From Toxonevra muliebris (lineage: Eukaryota; Arthropoda; Insecta; Diptera; Pallopteridae): a stretch of DNA of 64,000 bases. The stretch lies in contig OY829329.1 of the NCBI GenBank assembly GCA_963691655.1, positions 21,714,708-21,778,707 of the forward strand, written 5' to 3'. Each line of letters starts with the position of its first letter. The first letter of the stretch is position 1. A program made the translations under genes and the position numbers. Below are positions 21,572 to 33,172 of the stretch, one piece after another. Below the pieces are notes generated by a model. It saw only the letters and a program-made list of their open reading frames with translations. It made no database searches and was not told the DNA's origin.

Positions 21572-24040
21572 AACAATACTATATTTTTTATACAACTGTT
21601 TTGTATTTCTTATTTCTTTCATGTTTTAAAAACATATCTCGCCAAAAATTCATTCAAATCCAAGCTTATTCGAAACGATAATGTTGGAGAGAAAGTTTTA
21701 CATATGTAATTATTCAGTCACGGATTGTTTATAAACTATTTTTATGAGCTACAAAGTAAAGAATTGGGTGTAAATAAATGAATTTTAATGCAAGCTCAAT
21801 TTTAATCGACTAAATCAATTCGGTTGAGTATTTTTGACCCAGCTACTAATCTTCCAATATTCAGCCGCTGTCGCCGTTAAAATGTGATCGGCGCAGAAGT
21901 CGGGTTTCCCTTATTTTACATTGTGAGCTGCTCTCTCTCTTTCTCTCATTCTCTCTATGTCTTTGCACCAAGGTTGCCATAAAAATAATTAAAACGTTGC
22001 CACTAATTAAGAAAGCAATTTTATCAATTGTAGCGGATTCCGAAACGGCCGTCTGATTTGCCCGTCTCTATTTACATTGTTGTTGTGATGACTACATTTG
22101 TTCATTAACCTGTTTATATATAACTTCAAATAACGAAATTAACATGAACTTAAGTCATGATTTTGAAAATTAACCTCTAGATTAAATTTTCATAGTCTCC
22201 CAAAAAGCAAATCATATCGGTTGACATTAATGAGAGGATTTTTCAGTAACTTTGACAAGATGATGGCCCCCACAGGTACTATTATTATTGTCTTACTTTT
22301 ACAAAACTACTTCCGATTACAGTTCCGATAAGAAAAAGCAGGATAGCATTTCATTTACAATGTAAATAACAGCAGAGTGCTGCCGCTCTCTCTGACACAC
22401 ATACACACAAGCATGCATGCTTATGTATTGGTTTGTCCGATACTGCCCAACGGGAAGCGCAGCGCTCCAAAAGCATTTCTTAATTTACAGTGGAGCGCTT
22501 TTCTGTCAGCAGTAAGTGCTTCCTCTTTTTAGTACAGCTCATATACTTTTTACATTGCTGACCTCAAGCTTCCCGAAAGCGCCAAAAGAGCGCTTCTATT
22601 TAACAATAGTGCCACATCCTCTTAAAAAATTTAGTTTCATAATCTATTGAAGAGCCAACTTTAAAGTCCAACTTATCAATCTACGCTTGCCACTAAGTAT
22701 TTCAGCGTCTCTTACATTCATTGAATGGCACAATAAAAAAAAAAAAAAACTCGAAGATCATATCTCACAGTAACCACAAAAAAAATCAAAACAATATCTC
22801 GTATATTTCACCGAAAACCTAAAAAAAAATCACTGCCTTCTTTATTTTGTTGAAATTGTCGTTTAAATATTCATGTCACCATTATGCCCCTGAGATATTT
22901 GTCTTATTTCAGGCAGCATCTCGTAAGCCAGCACTTTTTTTTTTAAGAGGCTCACAATTCACAATTCAGTTTAGAGTCCTTGTCTTTCAATATAGTCGCA
23001 ATCGCTGTCCTTGTTTTTTTTTTATGCAAAACTTTAACAATCGATTTGACAATAAACTACATACAACAACAAACATACTGGATTCTTCATGGCACATTTG
23101 GTAGTTTGCAGAAAAAACGCAATCACAATCACAATGGATCCATTTATGTTGTCAGAAAATGTTGTCGCATTATGCGAAAATCCCAAAAAGCAAATGAACA
23201 AATGAACGCAACGACGCGACGCGCGCGCGATCACATGACAAAAGACAATGACAAAGACAAGTATTGCACGATCCTGTTCCTTTTCTTCTTCGGAGCTCTT
23301 GTGTTTTCTGAGTTGAGTGATTTATTAAGTTTGTGACAATTCTTGAAAATACTATTATATTGATCGAAAATCGAACCTATGTGCTTACCTTTTTTCGTGT
23401 TGTTTGGTTGAGGTTTTTTTGGGAAATGTTTTTTTATTTTTTTGTTTTTAGTTGTAAATCATTTGGTCAATATTTCGCATATCTTAACACATTTGTGAAT
23501 TCCTTGAAAACTGAGATTTCTTAGCTCATATATTTGAAGTTGGTTTTTGTTATTTTTTCTTTTTTTTTATTGTGAGTTTTTCTATCAAACTGAAGAGTAT
23601 TTAGAGATTTGAACATAAGGAAATATTTTTAGCTTTTTATGGTTTTATTTTTTTTTTTGTTTATTTGATTTTTGACTAATGGAAAATTTTTAGAAAAGAC
23701 TTCGATGGTTTGTTACTACCGGAGTATGCTCGTTACACACTTACGCCAGAACGGACCGCCTGTTGTGATACCACATGGTTTAACTAAACAACTAATTTTT
23801 TTCAATCAACTAATTAGTCAACTAAAATTTTAGTCATGACTAACGAATCATGAATTAATTAAGTCAGAATTAAAAAGTTAGTCATAACCACCACTAAATG
23901 AATTAGTCATTAACCATTCAATCACTAGTTTTATTGATATATTGATAGCATCCTGATTAATTTTAAGCTGAGATTTATTAGTTTCATCGGGTATATACCA
24001 AAACCACGAGTCTACACGGTGCAGTTTTGACAATACTCGA
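21572..24040. other. Non-coding stretch, no gene seen
   Basis: The block holds T- and A-runs, CT tracts near 21930, and a GC-richer patch at 22440-22610 with repeated AGCGC and GCGCTT words. A degenerate AACTAATTAGTCA-like repeat lies at about 23780-23940. Frames such as 22980-23336 lack motifs and are composition effects. Confidence 0.5.
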
Positions 24041-24044
24041 TTTT

Positions 24045-24790
24045 AATGTTTAAAAAATATACCCAGAAAAACAGACTCGAAACAAAAATTAGATCAAAAA
24101 TTCTGACCAAAATTTAAACTGAAATTCAGAACAAAACAAAAAAAAAAATTGGATCCTGCACAGACCAAATTTTGCAAATTTACAGAACTAAAAACAGACT
24201 TAAAGTTGGAAAAAGAGTAGCCCAAAAATTATATTAAAATTCAGACAAGAAATCAAACCGAAATTTGAACTAAGTTCAGAATAAAAAAGATAAAAAATCC
24301 CTTCCAGAGAGGCCGAAAACTGTGTCGATTTGTAGATCGACTCAAAAGATGAGTAATTTTTTCAACGCTTAACCCAAATGCTGTCAGAAAGATGAGAAAA
24401 ATTGTGGCTAGCAATTGACAATATTTGGAGAACAAACATGCATCAAAAATTAGATCCAGCACTGACCAAATTCTGCAAATTTAAACAACATTTAAACCAG
24501 AATTTAGAACAAGAGTAGCCCGAAAATTATATAAAAGTTCAGACAAGAAAGTTTTTAAATCCAATCAAACCAAAATAGGTACGAGATTCAAATGAAAAAT
24601 CAGACCGAGAATGAGACCAAAACTTAAACCAAATTGAGACCACAATCCTGACTAAAAATGGAACCGAAATTCAGATCGATAAACACAGACCAAATGGAAA
24701 CCAAAAATCAGAAGAAAGCAGCCCAAAAACTAATACAAAATTCTTACTTAGAAACAGAGCAAAACATTAAAAAGCAGACACAAAATTAGG
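24045..24790. repeat. Degenerate ACCAAAATTCAG-type repeat, block 1
   Basis: Words such as GACCAAAATTTAAAC, CAGACCAAAT and GAACCGAAATTCAGATC recur every 10-20 bases without a strict period. The same vocabulary appears at 39990-41060 in this orientation and at 37420-37745 and 56210-56560 in inverse. It is a low-complexity family with a recognisable core; no coding is involved. Confidence 0.65.
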
Positions 24791-27000
24791 ACGCCCTTAA
24801 GTGTATCAAGAAATTTCAGGTTTCAAATATTCTCATTTTTTGGAATGGGTGGCAACCCTCTTTTAAATCAACCACTGCACACATATGTAAAAATGTGGGT
24901 GCATTTAGTTACTTTAGCATTGAGTTACTTTACATTGAGTCGGTACTAATTGGCTTTGAGTTTCATACAAAAAAAAAAAAAAGACTTAAAAGAATAAATA
25001 GTTAAATGTTTCCAAACTTGATAAATATTCCATATTTCATAGGAGGCCCCCACATAACTAAAAGCGCATTTGAAAGCATTTCTTTCTCTAACAATAAAAA
25101 TAATCATCAATTTAGGGGTTTTTCCTATTTACTCCATTCTATCTTTATATATTTGGATATTTGCATGCATTTAAAACATTTTTAGCTTGGCCAATGAATC
25201 ACCATATCTCCCGATATGGCAGTAAAAGTTTGGCATTTTTTTAAACAAGTTCAGATGCAAACAATGGATCATTATCCCCAGATGCAGAATAGATACAATC
25301 GTTGTAAGCAGATCGTATAGTAAGTGAACAGCAGAAGAAGAAGAAGAAGCAGAGACATTCCCATAGGTTACCTGAGAAATGTACATGTACTTACCTTCTC
25401 GACTTTTGTTTGTTTATTGATTACATTCCAATGAGGTTTGTGTTTCTTTTTTGCTGTGGTCTGTGTGTGCTTCACCACGTCATGCGACGATATGCGATGG
25501 AGAGGCAAGCAGCAGTAGGACAGGGAAATGGACGGACTTGTGGACGAATAGTTGAACTAAATTGTAGCTAGATGATATTGTATCGATATGGCAGCGATGG
25601 CCACATTTTCAATTTCCATGACACGCGTGTATATAAGCAACAAAATGGTGCTTGCGTGATGTCGACACACGTATACTTATATAAGCGTCTTCGTGTGGCT
25701 TTCGGATCGTGGACGTTCGGCTATAGCTTTGTCCTCATTTCGGCGAAGCATATCAAAACAGTTGCTCTCCAGCACTTATTGAAGTAAGACGTTGCTGCCG
25801 TTTTTTTTTTTTGCAATTACAGAGAGAGAGTGTCAAGTTGAACTTGGTTTTTCACACACAAGCGCAATATGTGATTATATGTGTGTGCCCATCACAGCGA
25901 TATTGCAATAAATGTGAACATGAACTGAGGCTGCTCTCTCTCTCACTCTCTCTCTCTCTCTCTCTGGCTGACAGCGCAATATGAAATTCAATGGCTGCAT
26001 TTGATGCTTCTGTTGCTGTTGCTGCTGCTTCATGATCTAGAAAATATTGAAAATTCGATAGCGAATTGAAAAACTGAATTTAAATATACGAAATATCAAA
26101 AAATTAACATTTTCTTATAACAAAACAACAATGCAAAGTTCTGCAAAGAGAAGAAGAGAATAGCGGGCTGCAAAATAATGAACCTGACCTATGCACAGGT
26201 CCCTCTCTGTCACTCTCTTCTCTTTGCTCTATCTTGTTTGTTGTTGGTTACTCCACAATAATGGAGTATGTGATATAAGGAAATAGTGATGATGGTGATG
26301 CTGGTGCTGTTGGATGTTAAGGTGAAGGTGGAAGCATACAATGAAAAAAAAAACTGTTGTTCTTATTGTTTTTAAGGTACTAAATTTTCATTGGCAACGT
26401 GTGATGTCGTCTGTGACGACAACGACGACGACGAAAACAACGACAATTCGTCGAACAAAAGAAAAAGGCTTATGGTAAGTTCTTTGTAGCAACAACAACA
26501 ACAACTGCAATAGTTCAGGTATATATATTTATGTATATCGTCCGTCCATTGCCTTTGCTCTAAAACCACAATGCAATTTTTAAAGAAGTTCCGCGCCATA
26601 TTTGTATCAACTTATTTCACTGTTGTTGTTGTTGTTATTTTGTAAATCGCTGCCTCTTTTTTCCTTTTAGCTCATAGATTTTCTCCTCTAGTAGAAGAAA
26701 AGAAGTCAACCTCCTTCGGTTTATTACAAAGTTTTTGTGAATTTTATGTGAGCGCGTGCTTTCGATGATCCGAAAAATTGTCGCTAAAGAATTGTTTTTG
26801 TTGTAAAAAAAACACACAAAAAAACCAGCGAAAATATTTACTAGCCATAGGTGGGCAAAGTAAGAGGCACTCCACTGCATATACATTCATATAAATTAAA
26901 ATGTTGGAATAGGAAAGTTAAAAAGAAGTACCGAATAGTCTTTCCCCTAGATCAATCATTTCCAAAACACTGCCCGCGGGCAATGGCAGAACGTAAGCTC
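24791..27000. other. Non-coding stretch with microsatellites
   Basis: A CT microsatellite lies at about 25932-25965, a GAA run near 25335 and a GACGAC run near 26417. No gene is supported. Short frames, including 26372-26599, come from simple repeats. Confidence 0.5.
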
Positions 27001-27094
27001 ACACTTATTTAATACTTGTAAATGAAGAGATCTCGTTAGTTATCAATGAATTGAAATGCATCTGTATAAGTTTTGGGAAATGAATGATCGGTGG

Positions 27095-27457
27095 TTAAGA
27101 TCTCTCCTCTTGTGAATAGTAAACGAAACTATAGTGGCCTTTACAGGGTTAATATTTAAACCTACTGACCTGCACCATCTCCTAGTGATACCTAACCCTA
27201 CCCTCTTTGTATAATGTCACACAGAGTTTCTTCAAAATTCGACTCTGGCTATGAGAACAATGCAATCCGCATAACCTTTGTAGTCTCAGCCTGCCTATGA
27301 GACTTTCGTTAAGAGTTCGTCTACTACCAGGCTCCAGATTAGAGGTGATAATACTTCTCCCTGTGGACATCCTCTGGTTGTGTGCTGACTGATATGGTAC
27401 CTAGCACACTGTTGCCATCTCAGCTGTCTAGCGGAGAGTATATCTAATATCCATCTA
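27095..27457 (-). pseudogene. Non-LTR reverse transcriptase, downstream half, interrupted by a mariner
   Basis: On the minus strand the translation gives SRWILDILSARQ, then RGCPQGEVLSPLIWSLVVDE, the core RT block. It continues with GYADCIVLIA, where the catalytic YADD box has become YADC, and NINPVKATIVSFT. Stops and a short deletion lie between the blocks. The upstream half sits at 28654-28770, beyond the inserted mariner. The RNase H and 3' end are not recognisable below 27095. The family resembles the R1/I/LOA group. Confidence 0.75.
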
Positions 27458-28653
27458 GATCAGAGGTGCCCAAAGCCTATGCACTTGGTGCAAATATGTT
27501 TTTGTTAGTTTTTTGTCAGCATCGTAAATTTTGACGTCTTCAACGGTAAACGTATTCAGAACGTTTTGTCATACGATTGTTATTTGTGTTGTTTACAGTG
27601 GATTTAAATCGTGAACATTTTCGTGCGATGTTTTTTTTATGATTTTCGACGTGAATTAACTCAACAACAGTCAGCCGATCAACTTTCTTCTACTTTTGGT
27701 GAGGAAGTACCATCCCGAGCCACCGTGTTTCGCTGGTTTTCGGAATGTAATCGTGGTCGTAGTTCGCTCCAGGACGAATTTCGTGAAGAAAACATCGATG
27801 CTGTGCGTGAACTGATATTGCAAGATTGGCATGTGACTTATCGTGAGATTGAGGCATGCTTGGGCATTAATGCCACTCGCATACATTCTATATTGCATGA
27901 ACATTTGGCCGCCAAAAAGATTTGTTCGCGCTGCATACCGCATAATTTGACAATCGCCCAAAAAAAGGCTCGTGTCGATTGGTGCAAAGAAATGTTGAAA
28001 AAATACAATCGCGGTGCTTCAAAAGACTTGACGTCTTCTAGATCGTAACAGGTACCGAATCATGGATATATGCATAAGAGCCCGAAACAAAACAACAATC
28101 GACTGTATGGGTCTTCCGAAGTGAGCCAAATCCAACAAAAGTTGTTCGCGCACAAAGCACTTCGAAGCAAATGGTCGCCGGCTTTTTCGGAAAAACTGGT
28201 CATGGGGCCACCGTGCCATTAGAGTAACGTAGAACAGCCAATTCTGAATGGTACACCGACATTTGTTGCCCAGAAGTGTTCGAAGAAATAAGGAAAACCA
28301 GTCGCCAAAAACGAATCATTCTCCACCACGACAATGCAAGCTCTCACGCGTCGGTTCAAACGAGAGACTTTTTGAGCACTCAAAACATCGAATTGATAGG
28401 TCATCCGCCGTACAGTTTTGATTTGGCTTCTTTTTATTCCCTCACATCTAAAATAAATTGCGAGGTCAACGTTTTTCGTCTCGCCTGATGAAAAAGTTGA
28501 TGAGTTCAAAACACATGTTCTAGAGTTACCCCATTCGGAGTGGAGAAGCGTATTGATCTTCATGGAGAATATTTTGAAAAACAATAAAGCCATTTTCAAA
28601 GATAAATAGTTACTTTTACTTGTTCTATCTCAAAACTAAAATAGCAACCATCG
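27458..28653 (+). mobile_element. Decayed mariner inserted in a LINE reverse transcriptase
   Basis: TA occurs at both junctions (27456-27457, 28654-28655). Removing the insert and one TA rejoins the minus-strand LINE frame as VDPTTSRWILDIL, which fixes the boundaries. The right end, read inward, contains TTTTAGTTTTGAGATAG, and the left side has a weaker match near 27499. About 40 bases at the far left (starting CAGAGGTGCCCAAAG) are not obviously mariner and may be a further small insertion. Confidence 0.7.
27611..28610 (+). pseudogene. Mariner transposase relic (DD34D type)
   Basis: The open part (27611-28048) has the mariner N-terminal helix-turn-helix pair: FRRELTQQQSADQLSSTFGE, FRWFSECNRGRSSLQDEF and YREIEACLGINATRIHSIL. 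Downstream, GTESWIYA-type sequence near 28055 and LHHDNASSHASVQT near 28321 mark the first and second catalytic regions. The third site has decayed to FDLASFYS, losing the Asp. A small in-frame deletion after QDEFRE and several stops and shifts are present. The C-terminal phrase GEYFEKQ is still readable near 28565. It is clearly dead. It belongs to a mariner group distinct from those at 13667 and 58655. Confidence 0.8.
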
Positions 28654-28770
28654 TAGATGTTGTGGGATCTACTCTTCTGTGATTTAGAGAGTCCTTGACT
28701 TCCTCGTGTGAGGTGTTGTCGAAAGCTTCTTCTATGCTAAGGAAAGTACATACTGTTACTTTCTGCACAT
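28654..28770 (-). pseudogene. Non-LTR reverse transcriptase, upstream catalytic block
   Basis: Minus-strand translation gives TVCTFLSIEEAFDNTSHEEV and ends in RRVDPTT at the mariner junction. This is the RT block normally written F-x-D-x-x-x-A-F-D-N. Here the catalytic Asp is Ser, so the enzyme was already dead or has decayed. It joins in frame to the half at 27095-27457. Confidence 0.75.
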
Positions 28771-28830
28771 GTCTCGATTAAAAACAGTAATTTATACTCA
28801 ATTTTAGCACGATAGAGCGCTGTTACACGC

Positions 28831-28993
28831 TGCATGGCCATGCAGCATCTCGTTGCTTACAAGTCGAGTTTGATTGTCAATGAAGTGAGAAGCAAAATCA
28901 GCAATCGTACATGTTTGCCTAACCTGCAAGCTTTTCACCCCTTCTCACCATCAAAGTCAACATGCCAGCAACAAAATGCTGCATGGCCATGCA
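28831..28993. repeat. Imperfect inverted repeat with palindromic ends
   Basis: The left arm TGCATGGCCATGCAGCAT (28831-28848) is mirrored at 28976-28993. Pairing continues weakly inward through TTGCTTAC, GAGTTTGATTGTCAA and GTGAGAAGC. GCTGCATGGCCATGCAGC-like palindromes sit at each end. Most of the 163-bp unit could fold into one long stem. No target duplication was found. Confidence 0.7.
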
Positions 28994-29289
28994 AGCAACT
29001 TTTACAAAGTTATGCTTTGGTTTCTGTGTGCAGCTGTGAATTCGCTTAAGTCTATAAAATCGTTTGTTAAATCTAAAAAAAGATACATTTGATTCGTATG
29101 AAACCGTAGGAAAAAATGAGTTGCCTGATGAACAAGAGAATGAGTGAGTTCGTGTTCGACTTGAACTCATCAATTATGGAAAAGCGTGTGCACTACAATT
29201 ATTATCGAAAGATGAATTTCGTACGAAATCTTTCCTCCATGTTATCAGTCAATTTATCGTATTTTTGGATCAACGGATTCCTGCATACG

Positions 29290-29785
29290 AATTAAGTTGA
29301 TGAACGATTCGGGTTTTTTACCCAGGATAAGCATGATGGAACCTTCTCAGTTAGAACTTAAAGTCAGGAAACTGGACGATTTTTATCCTCAACATTTAGA
29401 AGTTGATTTCACCAACGAGATGGTGCGACGAGACGCCTATTTTATCTGACTTTTTACAGCTTCCAAGCCGAAAGTTTTACACTGCAGATTCGCTGGGAAA
29501 TGTTGTCGAAAGACTTTAGTCAAAAAAGCAATATAAATTTCCTCGAAAATCGAAAATAATTGTGGCGAAATGGGCATATCTCTTGTGTACTTTTAGAGCC
29601 TCGAGAACTAAACCCTCTAGAACTCAGGCCCATTGAGAGATACTGAGCTTTGTTCAAAAGGGAAATCACAAAGAAAATAGTCATGGATGCCAAAAATTCC
29701 CGGGGAAAGGGGTCTTCAGCAGCTCGAAAGCTATACGTTAATACTGTAAAATCGTTGATGGGAAGGGCCTCAGACAAATTTTAGT
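29290..29785 (+). pseudogene. Decayed Tc1/mariner transposase fragment, DD37E-like
   Basis: Phrases line up with the transposases at 9143 and 44411: FYTADSLGNVVERL against YVADARGNVEEQF, QYKFPRK against TKFPKK, and NPLELRPIERY followed by ALFKREITKK against NPPNCPELRPVERYWALVK. The ending VKSLMGRASDKF also matches. Stops and shifts occur between the blocks, and the N-terminal half is missing or unreadable. No terminal repeats were identified. Confidence 0.6.
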
Positions 29786-30769
29786 ATTTTTAAAATCGAA
29801 CAGATTTTTCGACTTTTTGATAGACAATTTTTTCAAATTTTGACATTCATTAGGAAAACTGAGTTATTCCTAATCTTTCAAGGATTGGAAAGGCAAGTGT
29901 TTGGGGCTTATTCGTACCCTTTTTCGGCATTCAGTTTATCTACTGAATACTTTCAATGCACTAACGTTGCTTCGAAATATGTTTGCCCATACCGGATCAT
30001 CATTACAAGTAGCTAGCAAAAGAAGTGCATTGCGAATTTTATTGTAATATTGAAAAAAAAAAAATAATAAAAAAAAATAAAAAATTGTGCAAAAAAGAAG
30101 ACAATAAGAACAACAAAAAACCCTCAAAAAAAAAGTAAAAAAAAAAATAACAATATATAAAATTTACGACCGATCGATTTAAAGTTAACTATATGCGAAA
30201 ATGTTTCAGAAAAGCATCAACGCTACAACAAACGAGTGAATCGAAAACGACATATGAAAAAATCGAAAACAAAAAAAATCATAGAATATTTGTTGCAACA
30301 AGAGCAACTGCTTCCACGTTTAAAAGCAAGAGTAGCAATAGCAGCAGCAGCAAAGTGTGTCGTCTCATCAATGATGCAAAATTGCAAAAGTATACAATGC
30401 TTGAATACTTACTTGGATGGTTAAGAAGTGATATGGGATAAAGGAACTAGGAATATGTAGAAAAAATAGAAAATATGCAAAGGAGGATAGGGGGAAGGGG
30501 GGGAGGAACAGCAACAACAACAACAACAACAAATTCTACTGGCAATTGTGTGATTGGTGGAAGCGTTTCATAGCTGCTGTAAAGTATATTGAAAGCTTGA
30601 TAATAATTTACCAAATCATTGATGCTGCCTTATTCACCTCTGCTCGTTTAAATGCAAATGTATCATGAAATCTCTGCTGGGTTGGATGCAGGTCGACAGC
30701 AGCGCTGCTGCTGCAGCAGAGAGAGAGAGAGAGAGAGAGAGAATAATGAGAGCTTTAGATTCTGCCATA
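29786..30769. other. Non-coding stretch with simple repeats
   Basis: A-runs at 30052-30150, an AACAAC run near 30510-30532 and a GA microsatellite at 30720-30742. No gene is supported; frames such as 30193-30441 are composition effects. Confidence 0.5.
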
Positions 30770-30925
30770 TTTACATTCAGTGCTGCCAGAAACTTCACTT
30801 CAAAAATCGTCAAAATTGTAAGAAAAAATCGCAATTTTCACACAAAAAAATCGTCATGAGAGAAAAGTCAAATTTGTTTACTATAAATAAATTTTCATTC
30901 ATTTATATTATAATATCCCTTCAAG

Positions 30926-31888
30926 CAGGGCCGTAGCCAGAATTTTTGTTTGGGGGGGAGGGGGGGGGGGAGGTTTTCATTCGAAGAAAATATTCATAAA
31001 TAATTTTTATCAAACTGATTTTGAAATACAATAAATTAAATCGATGATACATTTGATGGACTCTATAAAATTACAATTTTAGGAAAAATTTTGAGGTTTT
31101 TTTTAATCTTAACCTCAAAAAAATTCAAAAAATAATCAAATTAAATTTTTTCAAAAAAATATTATTCAATGTGCATTCTAATGCATTTTTTATCGTGAGG
31201 GACATAATTTCATTAACTCATTGACTTCCCACTGCTGATGATGTACCCAACCTCAAAAAAATTACCAAAAATAGTAGAGGCTCATTTTTTTCAAATGATC
31301 ATCATTGGGAATTTAAGCCATTATCAATGAAAAGGAACCCGGATGAGGTTGGCTTATATTCCCTAAATTCGTGAAGTCACAGCATTAAAAGAGATAATTC
31401 TAGTTGTGGTGCTCTGAGCAATAATGCGTTAAAAAATTAATTATATTTTAATATTGCTGAAGTTTTTGCGAAAGAATTTTTCACGTTGAACACGAATCTG
31501 AGGTCAAAAACTTCCCATCACGTCACGTTTTAGGAACAAAAATGGGATTCAAGCAAGTCTAATTTTACAAGGATCCGATAATTTTTTCTATTTTTATTAA
31601 TTTTTAAACTTTTCAAACTGATTCAGGACGAAACCTTAAATTAAAAACAGTTACTGACCTAGAAAAACTATGAATGCAGGAGTGCTCAGTATCACCTTCT
31701 CTTTTTGAATCCGTAGTCAAACCTCATGTCGTAGAAAACAAATTGGATTTGATCGCATAGTGTAACTAAGATTTCAAATTTATTTTTTATATTTGACTTT
31801 TTAGATAAAAAAAACCGATGGAAGTAAAAAATATCGTTAAATAGATTTTATTTTCATTTTTTTTCCATCCATTAGCAATTAATCTCAT
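30926..31888 (+). mobile_element. hAT-like relic, copy 1 (right end lost)
   Basis: The left end CAGGGCCGTAGCCAGAATTT is followed by a G-rich run and a body that matches the inverse of 58665-59623, down to CCATTAGCAATTAATCTC near 31888. Beyond that, copy 2 has about 70 more bases ending in a TACGGCC repeat, which this copy lacks. No transposase is readable. Class is taken from copy 2, which has terminal repeats and an 8-bp duplication. Confidence 0.75.
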
Positions 31889-32030
31889 ATTTTGGGGAAG
31901 GTCGGTGTAGAAATCTTCGTTTCACTATAGAAGACCAATTCATTAAAATTGCTGGAGTAAAATGGAGCCATTTTAAATATTAATGTTCTTGAAAACTTAC
32001 TTTTGTCACATCATACTATCACTTAGTGAT

Positions 32031-33029
32031 TATTATTATTATTATTGGAGTAGCGCACTGCGACCTTTAAGATCTATTGTGCCCCTTCATGGACTCATAC
32101 TATTTCCATAAGTCCAGCCTCCAGTAGAAATTTTAGTATGCAGTTGAGATTATCATCTGGTATTTGGTGGTTACCCAGATTTCTTTTACGAATATCCTAA
32201 AATGTGCTTTGCAGATTCCTTATCTTCTCTGCAAAACCTACATGCTTCATTAGCTGTAATTCCCAGTTTTGTTGGGTGATAGTTCAACCTACAATGTCCT
32301 GTTAGAATTCCTGTAATGATTCTAAGACTATTCGTTGACAAATTCATACATTCGTTGAAGCGTTTTAGGTTATAGGTTCCTCATAGTGCTTTCGAATGCT
32401 CTAATCCTGGTCTATGTTCCCAGTATAGTTTCCTTTGATTTTCTTCTTCTTTCTTAATTAGTATAGAGAGTGTTCCTTTACCTATTCCACAGAATGGTTC
32501 TGGACCTACGAAAGGAGTTGATGCTCCTTTCTTTGCTAGTGTATCCGCAGATTCATTTCCCTTAATCCCAATATGACCCGCAATCCAGAGGATCCAAACC
32601 CGATTATGTAACCCAAGCGTATTTAGTTTATCAAGGCACTCCATCACCAGTTTTGAGATAACCTGGTGAGACTTAAGCGCATTGATAGCCGCTTGGCTAT
32701 CGGTTAGGATCGCAATGTTTTGGTTCCGGTAGTTGCGCTTGAGATTAAAGTATGCACACCTATCAATTGCGTATATTTCCGCTTGAAAGATACTGCTGTA
32801 CCTGCTCCTTTCTCAGTGAGATAACCGTCTGTGTACCATGTTATCATATGCTGGTCTATCTTATACGTTTTAGATATACCTTCCCATTTCATTTTGTTAC
32901 TAAGTTCTGTTTTGAATCGTTTTTCAAAACTAAACTTTGGCTGCATGTTGTCCCTCGGTATAGCAATTTCAGGGTGCTGTCTCTCTAGAATGTCAAACCT
33001 CTTTGGATTAAGCCATCCATTTGCCCCGA
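32031..33029 (-). pseudogene. 5'-truncated LINE fragment with RNase H, 14-bp target duplication
   Basis: TATCACTTAGTGAT flanks both sides (32017-32030 and 33030-33043). The 3' end, on the left, closes with a (TAA)n-type tail that reads TATTATTATT on the plus strand, a standard end for some non-LTR elements. On the minus strand the translation shows TWYTDG (decayed TDGS), SQAAIK-like and WILWIAGHIGIKGNESADTL blocks of RNase H. FVGPEPFCGIGKG follows, and then ACRFCREDKESAKHIL, a C-terminal zinc-knuckle type motif. Stops and shifts break the frame near 32650-32800. The RT domain is missing because the insertion was 5'-truncated. Confidence 0.88.
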
Positions 33030-33172
33030 TATCACTTAGTGATATTGAGTTCAAAAAAATCAGAATCACGTTTTTTTCTTCGTAATATAGTTGCTATATC
33101 AAAAACTTTCTATGTAGTTTTTTAGTAGCGTAGATTTATTATTGAGAAGATTTTTTTGCGATTTTTATAGTA

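Noticed and set aside
22980..23336. 118-residue frame
   Set aside because: No motif; it overlaps frames in other phases and a T-rich context.
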